From contig JAKQPY010000075.1 of NCBI GenBank assembly GCA_029564465.1, positions 8,670-72,669 on the forward strand: DNA of 64,000 nucleotides, written 5' to 3'. The stretch comes from JAGOEF01 sp029564465. GTDB lineage: Bacteria; Bacteroidota; Bacteroidia; Bacteroidales; ML635J-15. Shown here piece after piece: positions 35,590 to 44,893 of the stretch. Position numbers and translations under genes: made by a program. The number at the start of each line of letters is the position of its first letter. The stretch's first letter is position 1. Below the pieces are notes generated by a model. That model was given only the letters and a program-made list of their open reading frames with translations, did no database searches and was not told where the DNA came from.

Positions 35590-37743
35590 TCATTTTATTA
35601 GAATTTTTAAAACCTGTTCCCTGCCGTCGTCAATAAATAGTTTTATCATGTATAACCCGGGGGCTGTCCCTTTGATATTGATAATTGCTTCACCGTTTGC
35701 CGATGTCCCGGTGTAAACCAATTCCCCGAAAATATTATACACTTCTAATATATAATTAACTCCCGTTTCGGTTGAATTCAACCTGAATAGTCCGTCGTTC
35801 GGATTAGGATAGGCGTTTACCGGCGCTGTTCCGTTTTTCAGCTCAAGACTGTCGCAGCACTCTTTATATATATTAAAGAAGACCCTGTTTGTTTCTCCTA
35901 TCGAATCGGTAAACGCCATACTGCATAATTCATAATTGTAGTTACATACCGGGAAAATAACTACCGGATTACGAGTGCTCTGACCTGACAATATTTGAGC
36001 GGGAGAAGGGAAATACCATGAATAGGAAAAAATATTAGCAGTATCAGAATCCATTCCATTAAATATTAATGTGTCACCAATTTCAGGGATACATTCAAAT
36101 GTAAAATAGCCTAAAGTGTCTTCTGTTATTGTACGTGTGTATGTTGATTGTTTGCCCGCCTCATTACCAAATACATTTTCGTCGCAATCAACTGGCTCGA
36201 TGTAAGCCGTAAAATCCACTCCGGTGCCGGTGCCGAATCCGGGTAACAATTCTATGTTCTCACCCGCCCGGTATTCAACAGCCTGGGCCTGGGTAGTGAT
36301 TACCTGTTCCGATCGAATAGAACACATAGCAATATAGCTCTCAGGTGCAGTAACATTTCCGGTAAGATACGGGTGGTGGTAGTTTTTATAAGCAGGTGAA
36401 ATACCGGGATTTTGTATGCGATATAAATTGTAAAGCAACATATAATCCAACCCGTTGTACATACCTAAGAAATTAACATCTCCTTCTTGCTGTATTTTTT
36501 TTTCATGCCAAAACTTTGCACTACATGCCCAACCGTTTCCGGAAAAAACAGTAGCTGACTCTGCATATGGTCCTTTACACGGAGCTGCATTCAACTGGTC
36601 ACGAACTTTCTGCATATCTAAACGATTAGTTGTTTCACCTTGTAAGATTTCCCACAATAACAAATAAAAGGTATCCCAGTTGTGCTGATCCGCGCATACT
36701 TTTATGTTGAGAGTATTTGCTGGAACCCTTATACTCCCCCAAAACAAAGCAATATTTATTGCCCAGTTATTGCTTATTGCAGCCAAACTGCTTGTCATGT
36801 GAGCCACATCTGTTCTTAAAGGGGCAACCGTGTATGGTATCGCATCCCAGACCAGTAGCATAGGTGGAAGTGTAATTCCATTATAAGAACCCCTAAAGTA
36901 TTTGTCTGTACCTCTGAAACCATGTTGAAAAGCTGTAGCATCGTTCCCGATATTCGGATTGACACCATCTGGAGAATAAAACACCCAATTAAATGGATTA
37001 TTCCCATAAGGGCAATATTGTATAAAATTAATAATCTTACTTGCAATTTCTATTGAGACATCATTGTAGTCGAAATTGTGATATACACCTGTTTCATTGT
37101 AAAAACCTGAATTAGGAACCAGTTTTTTTACCAAAGCTAAATTTCGCAACAAAAATATTGCTTCATCCTGACTCATTATTTCTATATATGGATTGCTACA
37201 CATATTACTTGTTACTGAACTCGCCCAACCGGGATCCCCACCTGAGTGGTTTGTCCCAGGTTGTATGTTTTTGTTTAACTCCGGATGTGTATAAATAAAA
37301 TCGTTTGGCACATTGTTTCGCATAAAAAAACCATCGTATTGGTCGCTCATATATAAATCCTCCCATGGAAATTCCGATTCACACATATCCATGTTTTCGA
37401 TATAGGTTTGCAATGCATAATACAATTCTCTCAAAGTTTGATTTACATCTTGCCCATTATTATTTAACAGGTAATACTCTGTTGCCAGTACTCCTATGTA
37501 ATCACCCAAATAAGCAGATTGCTGCCCAAAGTGCAAATTCTCTTCATTCTGATGATTACGAACGCCGGCTACCTGACAAGCCCCAATTCCAGCTCCATGA
37601 ACCATAAAATATTGTAAACGATTACGGTAATACCAGTATTTCACTAGATTTTCCTCTTCTTGGGTCATATTGGTTTGTGCTTGAGTAAAATAAGAGAAGA
37701 GTGTTACAAGTATTAATGTAAATGATGTAGTATATAATTTCAT
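35590..37743 (-). CDS. Large secreted protein with coathanger-type domain and T9SS sorting tail
   Basis: A 717-aa protein: signal peptide (ending TQAQ, residue 23), a long helical region (about 25-470) without recognised motif, a short module VEYRAGENIELLPGFG near 490 typical of Bacteroidota coathanger-stack domains, and a C-terminal T9SS type A sorting domain (AYPNPNDGLFRL near 645, then APGLYMIKLFID). The T9SS tail implies passage across the outer membrane and surface attachment or release. It is the last gene of a three-gene operon (4-bp gap to the lipoprotein). Function unknown. Confidence 0.8.
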   Translation of the reverse strand: MKLYTTSFTLILVTLFSYFTQAQTNMTQEEENLVKYWYYRNRLQYFMVHGAGIGACQVAGVRNHQNEENLHFGQQSAYLGDYIGVLATEYYLLNNNGQDVNQTLRELYYALQTYIENMDMCESEFPWEDLYMSDQYDGFFMRNNVPNDFIYTHPELNKNIQPGTNHSGGDPGWASSVTSNMCSNPYIEIMSQDEAIFLLRNLALVKKLVPNSGFYNETGVYHNFDYNDVSIEIASKIINFIQYCPYGNNPFNWVFYSPDGVNPNIGNDATAFQHGFRGTDKYFRGSYNGITLPPMLLVWDAIPYTVAPLRTDVAHMTSSLAAISNNWAINIALFWGSIRVPANTLNIKVCADQHNWDTFYLLLWEILQGETTNRLDMQKVRDQLNAAPCKGPYAESATVFSGNGWACSAKFWHEKKIQQEGDVNFLGMYNGLDYMLLYNLYRIQNPGISPAYKNYHHPYLTGNVTAPESYIAMCSIRSEQVITTQAQAVEYRAGENIELLPGFGTGTGVDFTAYIEPVDCDENVFGNEAGKQSTYTRTITEDTLGYFTFECIPEIGDTLIFNGMDSDTANIFSYSWYFPSPAQILSGQSTRNPVVIFPVCNYNYELCSMAFTDSIGETNRVFFNIYKECCDSLELKNGTAPVNAYPNPNDGLFRLNSTETGVNYILEVYNIFGELVYTGTSANGEAIINIKGTAPGLYMIKLFIDDGREQVLKILIK

Positions 37744-37747
37744 TTTA

Positions 37748-38248
37748 TTAAAGCTTTTTTAATTTGAGATAAAACGTAGTATTTTCAGGATAACCCCAAT
37801 AAATAATATAATTCTCAGGTTTCATCCACAAATGCATTTCATCGTTTGTTAGCCGTAAAATATCCCATGAACCCCACCTACCAATAGGTCCGATGGGATT
37901 TGGGTGAACATCGCTTGAAAAATCTATAGTAAGTTCATTTTTAATATTATTATAAAAACACCATGCTCCTTTGCGGATTGTATCATCCGTGCAGTTTTTT
38001 AAATTTAATATATATTTATATTGTAAACCAGGAAATAATTCATCGGTAAACTCCCACTCGCAGGCAATTTGCTGGCGATACAGTTCAGTAGAATCCAGAT
38101 CGGTTATTAGTAGTTTTTCTACCTGCCAGGTGCCAAGTACGCGGTTTTTTGCAGACCGGAAACTGATGCACGGCCCGTCTTCGTAGCGGGAACATCCCAA
38201 AAGAAAAACCAGTAGGATTATTGCGGTAAGTATGAATGTTTTTTTCAT
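37748..38248 (-). CDS. Small lipoprotein, lipocalin-like
   Basis: A 166-aa lipoprotein (lipobox LLGC, acylated Cys near residue 19). The mature part opens with LGTWQVEKLLITDLD and alternates short strands in the manner of lipocalin-like lipoproteins of Bacteroidota. It also has three further Cys residues. It is flanked by 11 bp and 4 bp from its operon neighbours, so it belongs with the fibre-like and T9SS proteins. Role unknown. Confidence 0.7.
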   Translation of the reverse strand: MKKTFILTAIILLVFLLGCSRYEDGPCISFRSAKNRVLGTWQVEKLLITDLDSTELYRQQIACEWEFTDELFPGLQYKYILNLKNCTDDTIRKGAWCFYNNIKNELTIDFSSDVHPNPIGPIGRWGSWDILRLTNDEMHLWMKPENYIIYWGYPENTTFYLKLKKL

Positions 38249-38259
38249 GGCTATCGGGT

Positions 38260-39683
38260 TTATTTATTATGTTCGACTTCGATAATTTTCTTTTCCAGTT
38301 CGATAATATACAATGTAAGTTCTTCGATTTTTTGAAGCAATATTTTATCCATTTCAGCCACATCAACGCCATTTTCGGTAACCTCAGATTTACTTGGCAC
38401 CCCGGGCAAATGTTTATGCACCGCAATGTAGTTTTCCACTTCATTAATACTCATCAACGGGTAACCGCTTTCGAAAACAAAGTCAGACCATGTGTCAAGG
38501 TTTACGGTTACTTTACGTGCCTTTACTTCCCCATTGTTGTTAACATGGAAGTTAATTACGCGATTGCCTGAATCGTCATTGAAAATATAGAATTGTTTGG
38601 CTTCAATAAACGATTCACTCACTAAAGTGCCGTTACATAATATCCTTAATTTAGAATCGCCATCCACAATGCTTTCGAGCGCATAGATATATCCTGCATC
38701 AGCTGCCGAAGGTGTATTAACCAAGACAGCTCTGTTCCATTGTGCATATCCATTTGTATTTATATCTAAACCACCGTAATTATTAAATTTTATATGATCG
38801 ATACCGTCCATATTCCAGTAAATACTTCCACCTTCACTGTACCATAATGTAGTTCGGTGAGTGCCGCCATTATTTAAGGATATCAGGTTTTGGCTGCCAC
38901 TGGTAGGGCTAATATCAAGAACGGCATTTCCAAACGATTCCGTATTGCCACCAATGCAGATTCTGTTTTTTGTAAAAAGTCTTCCGTCGGTATAAATCCT
39001 ACTGTATGGAATTGAGCTGAGTTGTACTTCAAAGGCAATTTCTCCTGCTGAGCTGTTGCGAATTGTAATGCCTTTTTCCCCTGTAAAACCTTCCTGATGT
39101 ATGATAACCGGTCCTGTGCCTAACTTTTGATAATTGGTCCCATCAGCAATGTTTAATAAACTGCTCCCGCTTCCAATAAATGAACCTAGACTAGAGTTAT
39201 ACCCAATAATATGCCTTGTATAGTCATCAAAAATAGTACTTATTAGTCCGCCGCATACGATATTTATATTGCCATCGCTATTAAGCTCAAACCCGGTGTT
39301 TTTCGCAATAACATCCCCTTTTTGCAATAATTTAATACTTCCTGTTTCATAATTCTCAATGGTAGCATGTATATCAATGTACCTAATTTGAAATCCATCG
39401 CCGCTGGTAATTCCCGATATATCATTCGAAAACCTAAGGTCACACTCGGGCCTGGGTCGTTTGGCTCCTTTGAGAGTTTCTTCAGCTCTGTCATCATACA
39501 GATGGAGTGTCGCAATTGGGGTTACAATTCCAATGCCGACAAACCCGTCGAAATTTGTATTATGTATATTACCATGGTTAAATACCCACGGGTCTAACCC
39601 TGCTTGGGATTTTACCTCTTTTGTAAAAACATGATAAAAACCGCAATGGCAGTACATACTACGAAAAAATTTGATTTGAGCAT
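38260..39683 (-). pseudogene. Fibre-like repeat protein gene with frameshift in the signal peptide
   Basis: The open frame 38260-39657 encodes about 465 aa: a GFVGIGIVTPIATLHLYDD start, a beta-rich body with Gly/Asn turns and a conserved C-terminal module (FESGYPLMSINEVENYI, HLPGVPSKSEV) ending in a coiled coil, all typical of Bacteroidota exported fibre-like proteins. It has no signal peptide in that frame. A signal-peptide-like start, MLKSNFFVVCTAIAVFIMFL, begins at 39683 in another frame. One extra T in the five-T run at 39625-39629 would join them (MFFTKEVKSQA). So the gene looks broken by a 1-bp deletion, unless this is a sequence error or slippage. Confidence 0.65.
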
Positions 39684-39714
39684 AATATTTGGTTTTTGGT
39701 TAAATTCTCGTATT

Positions 39715-39722
39715 CAAATATA
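39715..39722 (-). promoter_or_regulatory. Candidate -7 element for the fibre-like operon
   Basis: On the minus strand TATATTTG matches TAnnTTTG, about 31 bp before the signal-peptide start at 39683. No good TTTG lies 19 bp upstream. It stands 75 bp from the left end of the IS element. Confidence 0.4.
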
Positions 39723-39796
39723 CACTATTCTAATTATTAAAAAAAACAGTTTTGCATTATATGTAAAAAAAATCAACTTATTTGATTATTTTTACA

Positions 39797-40888
39797 TTAA
39801 GTACATGACAAAAATTTGCAACAGGTTTGAAATTCTTCAAGATCGTTGCGGAACAGTATGTTAGCGATGTAAACAAGGCCATATTTAAATGTACTTTTTG
39901 CTTTTCTCCCATGTGTTTTAATTTTAATAGGGCAAATTGATTCAAGAAAAATGCCTGCTTTATAAGCCCAGACAAAAGCGACCAAAACCAAAGCAAACAG
40001 TTTGTCAATACGCTCAATATCGGTTAAATGAGTATCTTCAATATTAAACCCACTCGATTTGAGAGCCTTAAAAGCAGACTCGATTTGCCAGCGTTCTTTA
40101 TAAAGAGTTTGCGCCTGATTGGGTTTATTGAACGAAACAATAATTTGGAGTTCAGGTATCCCCTGCTTGTTTCTTACTTTTGAGGCTGAGAGATAGCAAT
40201 ATTGCCCATTAATTGACACAATTCTGCGATAAAAGTCTGATTGATTAATTTTAATGTAGCTGAATAACCAACTCGCTTTAACCCTATGCCCATTTTTAGG
40301 AATATCGACCCAGAAATTTTCCCGAATTCGAATATGGTACCTGATAGTGTTGCAGTTGAGATATTTTAACCAGTGTTCCCCAACAAACTCCCTATCGGCC
40401 AACAAACAATCTATGCTTTCGACCCCAAAGAGATTTATGTATCGCTGCATGAGTTCAATCCGTTCATTGGTTGATGAGTTCCCAAACTTTGGCATTAACC
40501 GAAATAATACTGGAAATGCAACCCCATGGTAAACAACAGCAAGAACAAGTATGTTAATGTTGACGGTTCCAAACTTCCAGTTTGTCCTATCCATGGCCAA
40601 TCGGTATGGTGGCTGGTGAGGTAGTAAAGCAAAAATCAAACGGGCTATTAAATTGGTATCAAGCGCATAGCCTGCCATAAAGTTTTGTATCCTGCGCAAG
40701 GATGAATCAACCAGCACATCGGTGTCAAAACTGGCTGCTATTTTCTCGAAACAAACTGTTTGGACTTTACAAAGTCCGCAAATAAATAAGCCAAAGAACT
40801 TTATTCGGGCCAAATTCATCTCTTTCCCGAAAGTTTGAAACAATGTTTCAATTAAAATGCTATTTTTACTCTCTACTCTGGTGTCCAT
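39797..40888 (-). CDS. IS4-family transposase
   Basis: A 363-aa DDE transposase. Recognisable parts are LAMDRTNWKFG near residue 97 (first catalytic Asp), LLADREFVGEHWL near 160 (second Asp) and the Y-(2)-R-(3)-E signature YKERWQIESAFKALKSSG near 270 (catalytic Glu). The frame is intact, and its stop codon falls exactly at the left inverted repeat. The start codon lies well inside the right end, leaving about 145 bp of non-coding sequence there. It may still be active. Confidence 0.92.
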   Translation of the reverse strand: MDTRVESKNSILIETLFQTFGKEMNLARIKFFGLFICGLCKVQTVCFEKIAASFDTDVLVDSSLRRIQNFMAGYALDTNLIARLIFALLPHQPPYRLAMDRTNWKFGTVNINILVLAVVYHGVAFPVLFRLMPKFGNSSTNERIELMQRYINLFGVESIDCLLADREFVGEHWLKYLNCNTIRYHIRIRENFWVDIPKNGHRVKASWLFSYIKINQSDFYRRIVSINGQYCYLSASKVRNKQGIPELQIIVSFNKPNQAQTLYKERWQIESAFKALKSSGFNIEDTHLTDIERIDKLFALVLVAFVWAYKAGIFLESICPIKIKTHGRKAKSTFKYGLVYIANILFRNDLEEFQTCCKFLSCT

Positions 40889-41034
40889 GTATCTTAGTTT
40901 TAGACGTGGAAATTTATTATCTAAGATACTGAATGCCAGGGTTTTATGTTATATTTTTGAGTAAAAGTTATTATTGAGTTATTAACATATTTGTCTGATT
41001 ATTAACGCATTATGATTTTTTGTCATGTACTAAA
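39797..41034. mobile_element. IS4-type insertion sequence, complete
   Basis: A 1238-bp element with 18-bp terminal inverted repeats (TTWAGTACATGACAAAAA; left 39797-39814, right 41017-41034, one mismatch). It is flanked by 9-bp direct repeats ATTTTTACA (39788-39796 and 41035-41043), read as a target-site duplication; a tenth base (T) also matches. One transposase gene fills almost all of it. Family assignment rests on the transposase and on the duplication size, which fits IS4. It sits between two divergent genes for exported proteins. Confidence 0.88.
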
Positions 41035-41061
41035 ATTTTTACATATAAATTTATTCGTGCA

Positions 41062-42870
41062 ATGAAATATGTTGTTCCTGTATTATTGTTGCTGCTGATT
41101 GCAAAACAACAATTTGCACAAGAAAATCCCTCGGATGTAACTATCTGGTCCGACGATTTTTCAAATTCCTACTGGTGGTCGGCGCATCAAAGCGAAGATC
41201 TTTTCCCATGTGGGTTATGGACGATTTCGGCAAACGGACCTACCGGCGAATTTTCGCACTTTATGGGTAAAATCATTTCGGAAAGCAGCAACAACGGATT
41301 TGCAATTTTTGATTCTGAAGCGGTTGGAACACCCAATTATCCACAGGATTCCTGGATTGAATATAACTATAGCTTCGACTGTTTCGGTTCGGAGAGAGTG
41401 ATCTTATATTTTCAAAGCTACTATCAACATAAAAACGGGTCTTGTTTTTTGGAGGTATCAAACAACAGCGGTTATACATGGACCAGCTATCCGGTGCACG
41501 AGGATATGTTCTACAGCGAATGTTCATATAATCCTTCGTATGTTGGCGTTGATATTTCGACGGTAGCCGCGAACAAGCACACAGTAAAGATCAGGTTCAG
41601 GTATCAGGGCATGCCGGGTTTTGCATGGATGGTTGATGATGTTGAAGTGCATGGACAACCAAATCACGATCTGAAACTTGTGGACGGTAGAATTAATTAT
41701 TTTAATTTCCCACATTTTTACAACATCTATTATCCGTGGTCGGAATACTATCATTATAGTGGTTTCTATGGCCAAATACCGATTGACCAAATGGAGTCTC
41801 CCCTGGCCGGACTTGTTTTTGATGCGATAATCAGGAACAATGGCACGGAACCGGTAAAACCGCAGGTACACGTCATCATTGAATCACCCGAAGGGTTTTA
41901 CGAATATGACAATGTTTTTGTAGCTGACGATTCTATTATGCCCAATACACAGGATACGCTGTTCGTTTGCGACGAAGTTTTTTACTTTAGCAAACCCGTT
42001 CCGGGAAAATATGTTTTTTCGTATCAGGTGACTGAAAATAGTATTGACGACGATTTTCCACAGGACAACTGGTATTATGATACGATTGAATTGACCACCA
42101 ACCGGTTGAGCAGATGTAAAAACAATATCAGTGCTGTTTTTGAGGAAAACGATCTGCCATTGTTGGGCTATAATTATAGTCCTGTATATATATTTGAATT
42201 TACCCGATCAACTTATATCGAAGGATTTGAACTCTATTACCCCCAGAACGATATCATCTCTACCAGTGTTATTGCAAAATTCTATAAAATCGAAGACCCG
42301 TTTTGGCCCTATTTAATGGATCAAGATAAAATAGGCTCCACGAGTTGTTTCTACCCAGAGGGAACCGACTGGATGAACGATTGGTTTTTTGTGAGTATGA
42401 TACAGCAACCTAATGATGAATTTATTTATATTGAGGTGGAAAATCAACCTGTGAGAATTGCTGTTGAAGTAAGCGCAGAAACAAAATTAGCAATTGATTA
42501 TACAGTGCATTCCGAAGGCAGGGAGTTCGGATCAAGATACGGGAGTGGGATACTCTTTTTTACCCGTGAATTGCGATTTGCGCCCCTGTTCAGGTTAATT
42601 ACCGGCGATGGACAGGTTGGCAACAATACTTCAGCTGCTTTATGCGAGAATATTAGGTTCAACAATCCTGCTTCTGAGTTGCTGAACATCTCATTCTCAA
42701 ATGGATTGATAAATAGTAACCTCAAAATATTTGACATAACAGGGAAGTGTTTTTTATCGCAGATGATTGGTAATCAACGTGAAATCTTAAACATTGGATA
42801 CCTGAAACCGGGAATATATTTTCTGCAAGTAGAAAACACCGCCATTAATAAGAAGCTGGTAGTTGAATGA
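41062..42870 (+). CDS. Secreted protein with T9SS sorting domain
   Basis: A 602-aa protein: signal peptide MKYVVPVLLLLLIAK to FAQ (about 20 residues), an N-terminal jelly-roll-like region (DDFSNSYWW near residue 30, then LEVSNNSGYTWTSYPVHE, VDDVEVHG) of the choice-of-anchor/MAM type, further beta-rich sequence, and a C-terminal T9SS domain (ILNIGYLKPGIYFLQVEN). It should be exported to the cell surface. The start at 41062 is preferred because the open frame upstream begins inside the IS element. The IS end lies only 27 bp before the ATG. Confidence 0.82.
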   Translation: MKYVVPVLLLLLIAKQQFAQENPSDVTIWSDDFSNSYWWSAHQSEDLFPCGLWTISANGPTGEFSHFMGKIISESSNNGFAIFDSEAVGTPNYPQDSWIEYNYSFDCFGSERVILYFQSYYQHKNGSCFLEVSNNSGYTWTSYPVHEDMFYSECSYNPSYVGVDISTVAANKHTVKIRFRYQGMPGFAWMVDDVEVHGQPNHDLKLVDGRINYFNFPHFYNIYYPWSEYYHYSGFYGQIPIDQMESPLAGLVFDAIIRNNGTEPVKPQVHVIIESPEGFYEYDNVFVADDSIMPNTQDTLFVCDEVFYFSKPVPGKYVFSYQVTENSIDDDFPQDNWYYDTIELTTNRLSRCKNNISAVFEENDLPLLGYNYSPVYIFEFTRSTYIEGFELYYPQNDIISTSVIAKFYKIEDPFWPYLMDQDKIGSTSCFYPEGTDWMNDWFFVSMIQQPNDEFIYIEVENQPVRIAVEVSAETKLAIDYTVHSEGREFGSRYGSGILFFTRELRFAPLFRLITGDGQVGNNTSAALCENIRFNNPASELLNISFSNGLINSNLKIFDITGKCFLSQMIGNQREILNIGYLKPGIYFLQVENTAINKKLVVE

Positions 42871-43011
42871 ACCGGATGGAAAAAGTTGCTCTACTGTTCA
42901 GTAGTAAAAGTGTTCTTATTTTGCAAACATAGTACTTTAGCGCAGTTTTAAATGTGCTAAACGACCGACTTGAGAATGACGCACATTAAAAAATGGGGGG
43001 CTATGTCATGT

Positions 43012-43182
43012 CTCAGTGTTTTTATAGTTAGCACACGAACTGTCGTTTTCGTGGGGTTACTAATGCATTGTGCGTTACCTCCCGCACAGAAAGTCAGTGT
43101 ATCGGTATCGGCTATGTTGGTTTCGTTTCCTACGATATTTCGCGATTGCCTTCGGACACATAGAAAAATGAGCCGGTGGCAA
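43012..43182 (-). pseudogene. Decayed 3' fragment of a cupin gene
   Basis: This stretch matches the 3' part of the intact cupin gene at 44578-44889, in the same orientation. By hand, about 130 bp (43053-43182 against 44620-44750) align with 15 mismatches and one 1-bp gap, roughly 88% identity, with weaker similarity to 43012. In protein terms IADTDTLTFCAGGNAQCISN parallels IADTETLTFCAGGNAHCISN. The stop codon and the N-terminal half are lost. The surrounding 386-bp gap (42871-43256) holds nothing else clear. Confidence 0.88.
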
Positions 43183-43217
43183 AAAAATTTGTTTTTAAAT
43201 TGAAAATGCATCATATT

Positions 43218-43257
43218 TGTGGACAAATTAGGCACACAACTACTCAATATGTCCACA
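43218..43257 (+). promoter_or_regulatory. Inverted repeat before the AAA ATPase gene (possible operator)
   Basis: TGTGGACA (43218-43225) and its exact reverse complement TGTCCACA (43250-43257) are spaced by 24 bp and end at the start codon. A near -7 element, CATATTTG (one mismatch to TAnnTTTG), overlaps the left arm at 43212-43219. A role in repression is only a guess. Confidence 0.35.
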
Positions 43258-44438
43258 TGCAAGAAAAATCATTGATTAACAGGCATATAGCGGGGCAAAT
43301 TTCGGTGGCTTCGAAATTCTATCATGCAATTACCCTTACCGGCCCGCGACAATCAGGAAAAACAACCCTTGTCAGGAACTTCTTTCCGGAACTCCCTTAT
43401 GTGAATTTTGAGGATATACCAACCCGAATGGAAGCAATGAACGATATTAAGGCTTTTATCCGACGTTTCCCAAAAGGGCTGATCATAGATGAGGCTCACA
43501 ATTACCCTGACATTTTTTCCGCCATACAGGTCGAAATTGACGAAGATATCTTTAACAGAAAAAAAGAGCGCTTGTTTATTGTTACCGGCAGCAGTAATTT
43601 TTCGCTCCTCGAAAAAGTAACACAATCCATGGCGGGTCGAACTGCAGTCCTTTCGTTGCTTCCTTTGTCGCTAAAAGAACTCGGGCAACAAGTAAAAAAT
43701 GTTTCGACGGACACACTGATTCTTAATGGAGGATATCCGGCTATTTGGGCAAACGATATTCCACGAACGATGCTATTCAGCGATTATTATTCCACCTATG
43801 TTGAACGTGATGCCCGTCAGGTGGTTAATCTGAAAGAAATTAATGCTTTTCATCATTTCATCAGATTGTGTGCCGGAAGAATTGGATCGGAGTTTAATGC
43901 GTCTGCCTTATCGTCAGAGACCGGAGCAACAACCAGAACTATTAATAACTGGCTCAACATTTTGGGAGCGTCTTACATTGTTTATCTTCTGCCCCCATAC
44001 CATGAAAACATCGGTAAAAGGCTTACTAAAACACCTAAGTTGTATTTTTACGATACGGGACTGGCAGCATATTTGCTAGGGATAGCAAACGAAAACCAAC
44101 TGCAAACCCATCCATTACGAGGTTCATTGTTCGAAAATTTTGTTATTAACGAAATGCTGAAAGAACGTTACAACCATGGCCTTGATAATAATTTCTGCTT
44201 TTATCGCGACAAATCGCATCGCGAAGTGGATGTTATACAAGTGAATGGTCTCAGTCTTAACGCATACGAAATTAAATCTTCGATGACCTATAAACCTGAT
44301 TTTTTCAATAATATCAATTATTTTAAATCACTGTTAAACGAGAAAATTGTCCGCACAGCAGTAATTTACGATGGCGAAAACGAAAACCACAACCCTGAAT
44401 ATGCGCTCTATAATTTTAGAAATTTTAGTCTGGAGTAA
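43257..44438 (+). CDS. AAA ATPase with DUF4143 domain
   Basis: A 393-aa ATPase of the AAA_14/DUF4143 family. Walker A is LTGPRQSGKTTLV near residue 24, Walker B KGLIIDEAHNYPDI near 74, sensor FIVTGSSNFSLL near 105. The C-terminal DUF4143 part has NNWLNILGASYIVYLLPPY near 240 and a nuclease-like tail (SHREVDVIQ, YEIKSS) resembling a PD-(D/E)xK core. The start at 43257 fits family length; in-frame ATGs at 43176 and 43206 would extend into the cupin remnant or upstream repeat. The family's role is not known. It is flanked by two copies of cupin 3' sequence. Confidence 0.85.
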   Translation: MQEKSLINRHIAGQISVASKFYHAITLTGPRQSGKTTLVRNFFPELPYVNFEDIPTRMEAMNDIKAFIRRFPKGLIIDEAHNYPDIFSAIQVEIDEDIFNRKKERLFIVTGSSNFSLLEKVTQSMAGRTAVLSLLPLSLKELGQQVKNVSTDTLILNGGYPAIWANDIPRTMLFSDYYSTYVERDARQVVNLKEINAFHHFIRLCAGRIGSEFNASALSSETGATTRTINNWLNILGASYIVYLLPPYHENIGKRLTKTPKLYFYDTGLAAYLLGIANENQLQTHPLRGSLFENFVINEMLKERYNHGLDNNFCFYRDKSHREVDVIQVNGLSLNAYEIKSSMTYKPDFFNNINYFKSLLNEKIVRTAVIYDGENENHNPEYALYNFRNFSLE

Positions 44439-44577
44439 ATTTCTCCTTAGATTATCCTTTTTCTGTGTGGCCTCATACCCATACGAGCCATTCACAGAGA
44501 GCCCAGATTCACCTGAAATTTTGTACTGAAATAATTACAGCACTTAGTTTTAAATATAAGGTTCAAAGGGCGTAAAG

Positions 44578-44889
44578 TCAAAGCTTCTTAACAATCAGTA
44601 TCCGAGCAGTTTTATCACCCGGGTTACTGATGCAGTGCGCGTTACCTCCCGCACAGAAAGTCAGTGTTTCGGTATCGGCTATTTGGGTTTCGTTGCCTAC
44701 GCTAATTTCGGGATTGCCTTCGAGCACATAGAAAAATGCATCGGTGGCAATGGTGACTTTACTCAGCATTTTACCCGGCTCCAGTTGCAGGTGCAGAATG
44801 TCTAAGTCGTTGCGGTTGAAAAGCACCCTTACGTCGGCGTTGAACGGATTCGGTCGTAACGGTGCATTCCCGTAATGAATGGTCTCCAT
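44578..44889 (-). CDS. Cupin-fold protein (small)
   Basis: A 103-aa single-domain cupin. The second cupin motif region is seen in ADTETLTFCAGGNAHCISNPGD, and a first-motif-like strand lies in FYVLEGNPEISVGNE. Metal ligands are incomplete: one His (HCISN) and few others, so it may not bind metal in the usual way. It is the last gene of the hcp operon, 4 bp after the other cupin. Its 3' end is the parent of the decayed fragment at 43012-43182. Function is unknown. Confidence 0.8.
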   Translation of the reverse strand: METIHYGNAPLRPNPFNADVRVLFNRNDLDILHLQLEPGKMLSKVTIATDAFFYVLEGNPEISVGNETQIADTETLTFCAGGNAHCISNPGDKTARILIVKKL

Positions 44890-44893
44890 GTGC

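Noticed and set aside
41020..41061. Upstream start for the T9SS gene at 41062
   Set aside because: The codons lie in the right end of the IS element and the target duplication; the signal peptide begins at 41062.
42957..43262. Minus-strand open frame over the cupin fragment
   Set aside because: It is a decayed copy without the N-terminal half, with a 1-bp gap and a lost stop, so it is listed as a pseudogene fragment.
36000..44500. Anti-phage defence island in the IS4/T9SS/ATPase region
   Set aside because: No recognised defence nuclease, toxin-antitoxin pair or restriction gene; the AAA/DUF4143 protein alone is not enough.
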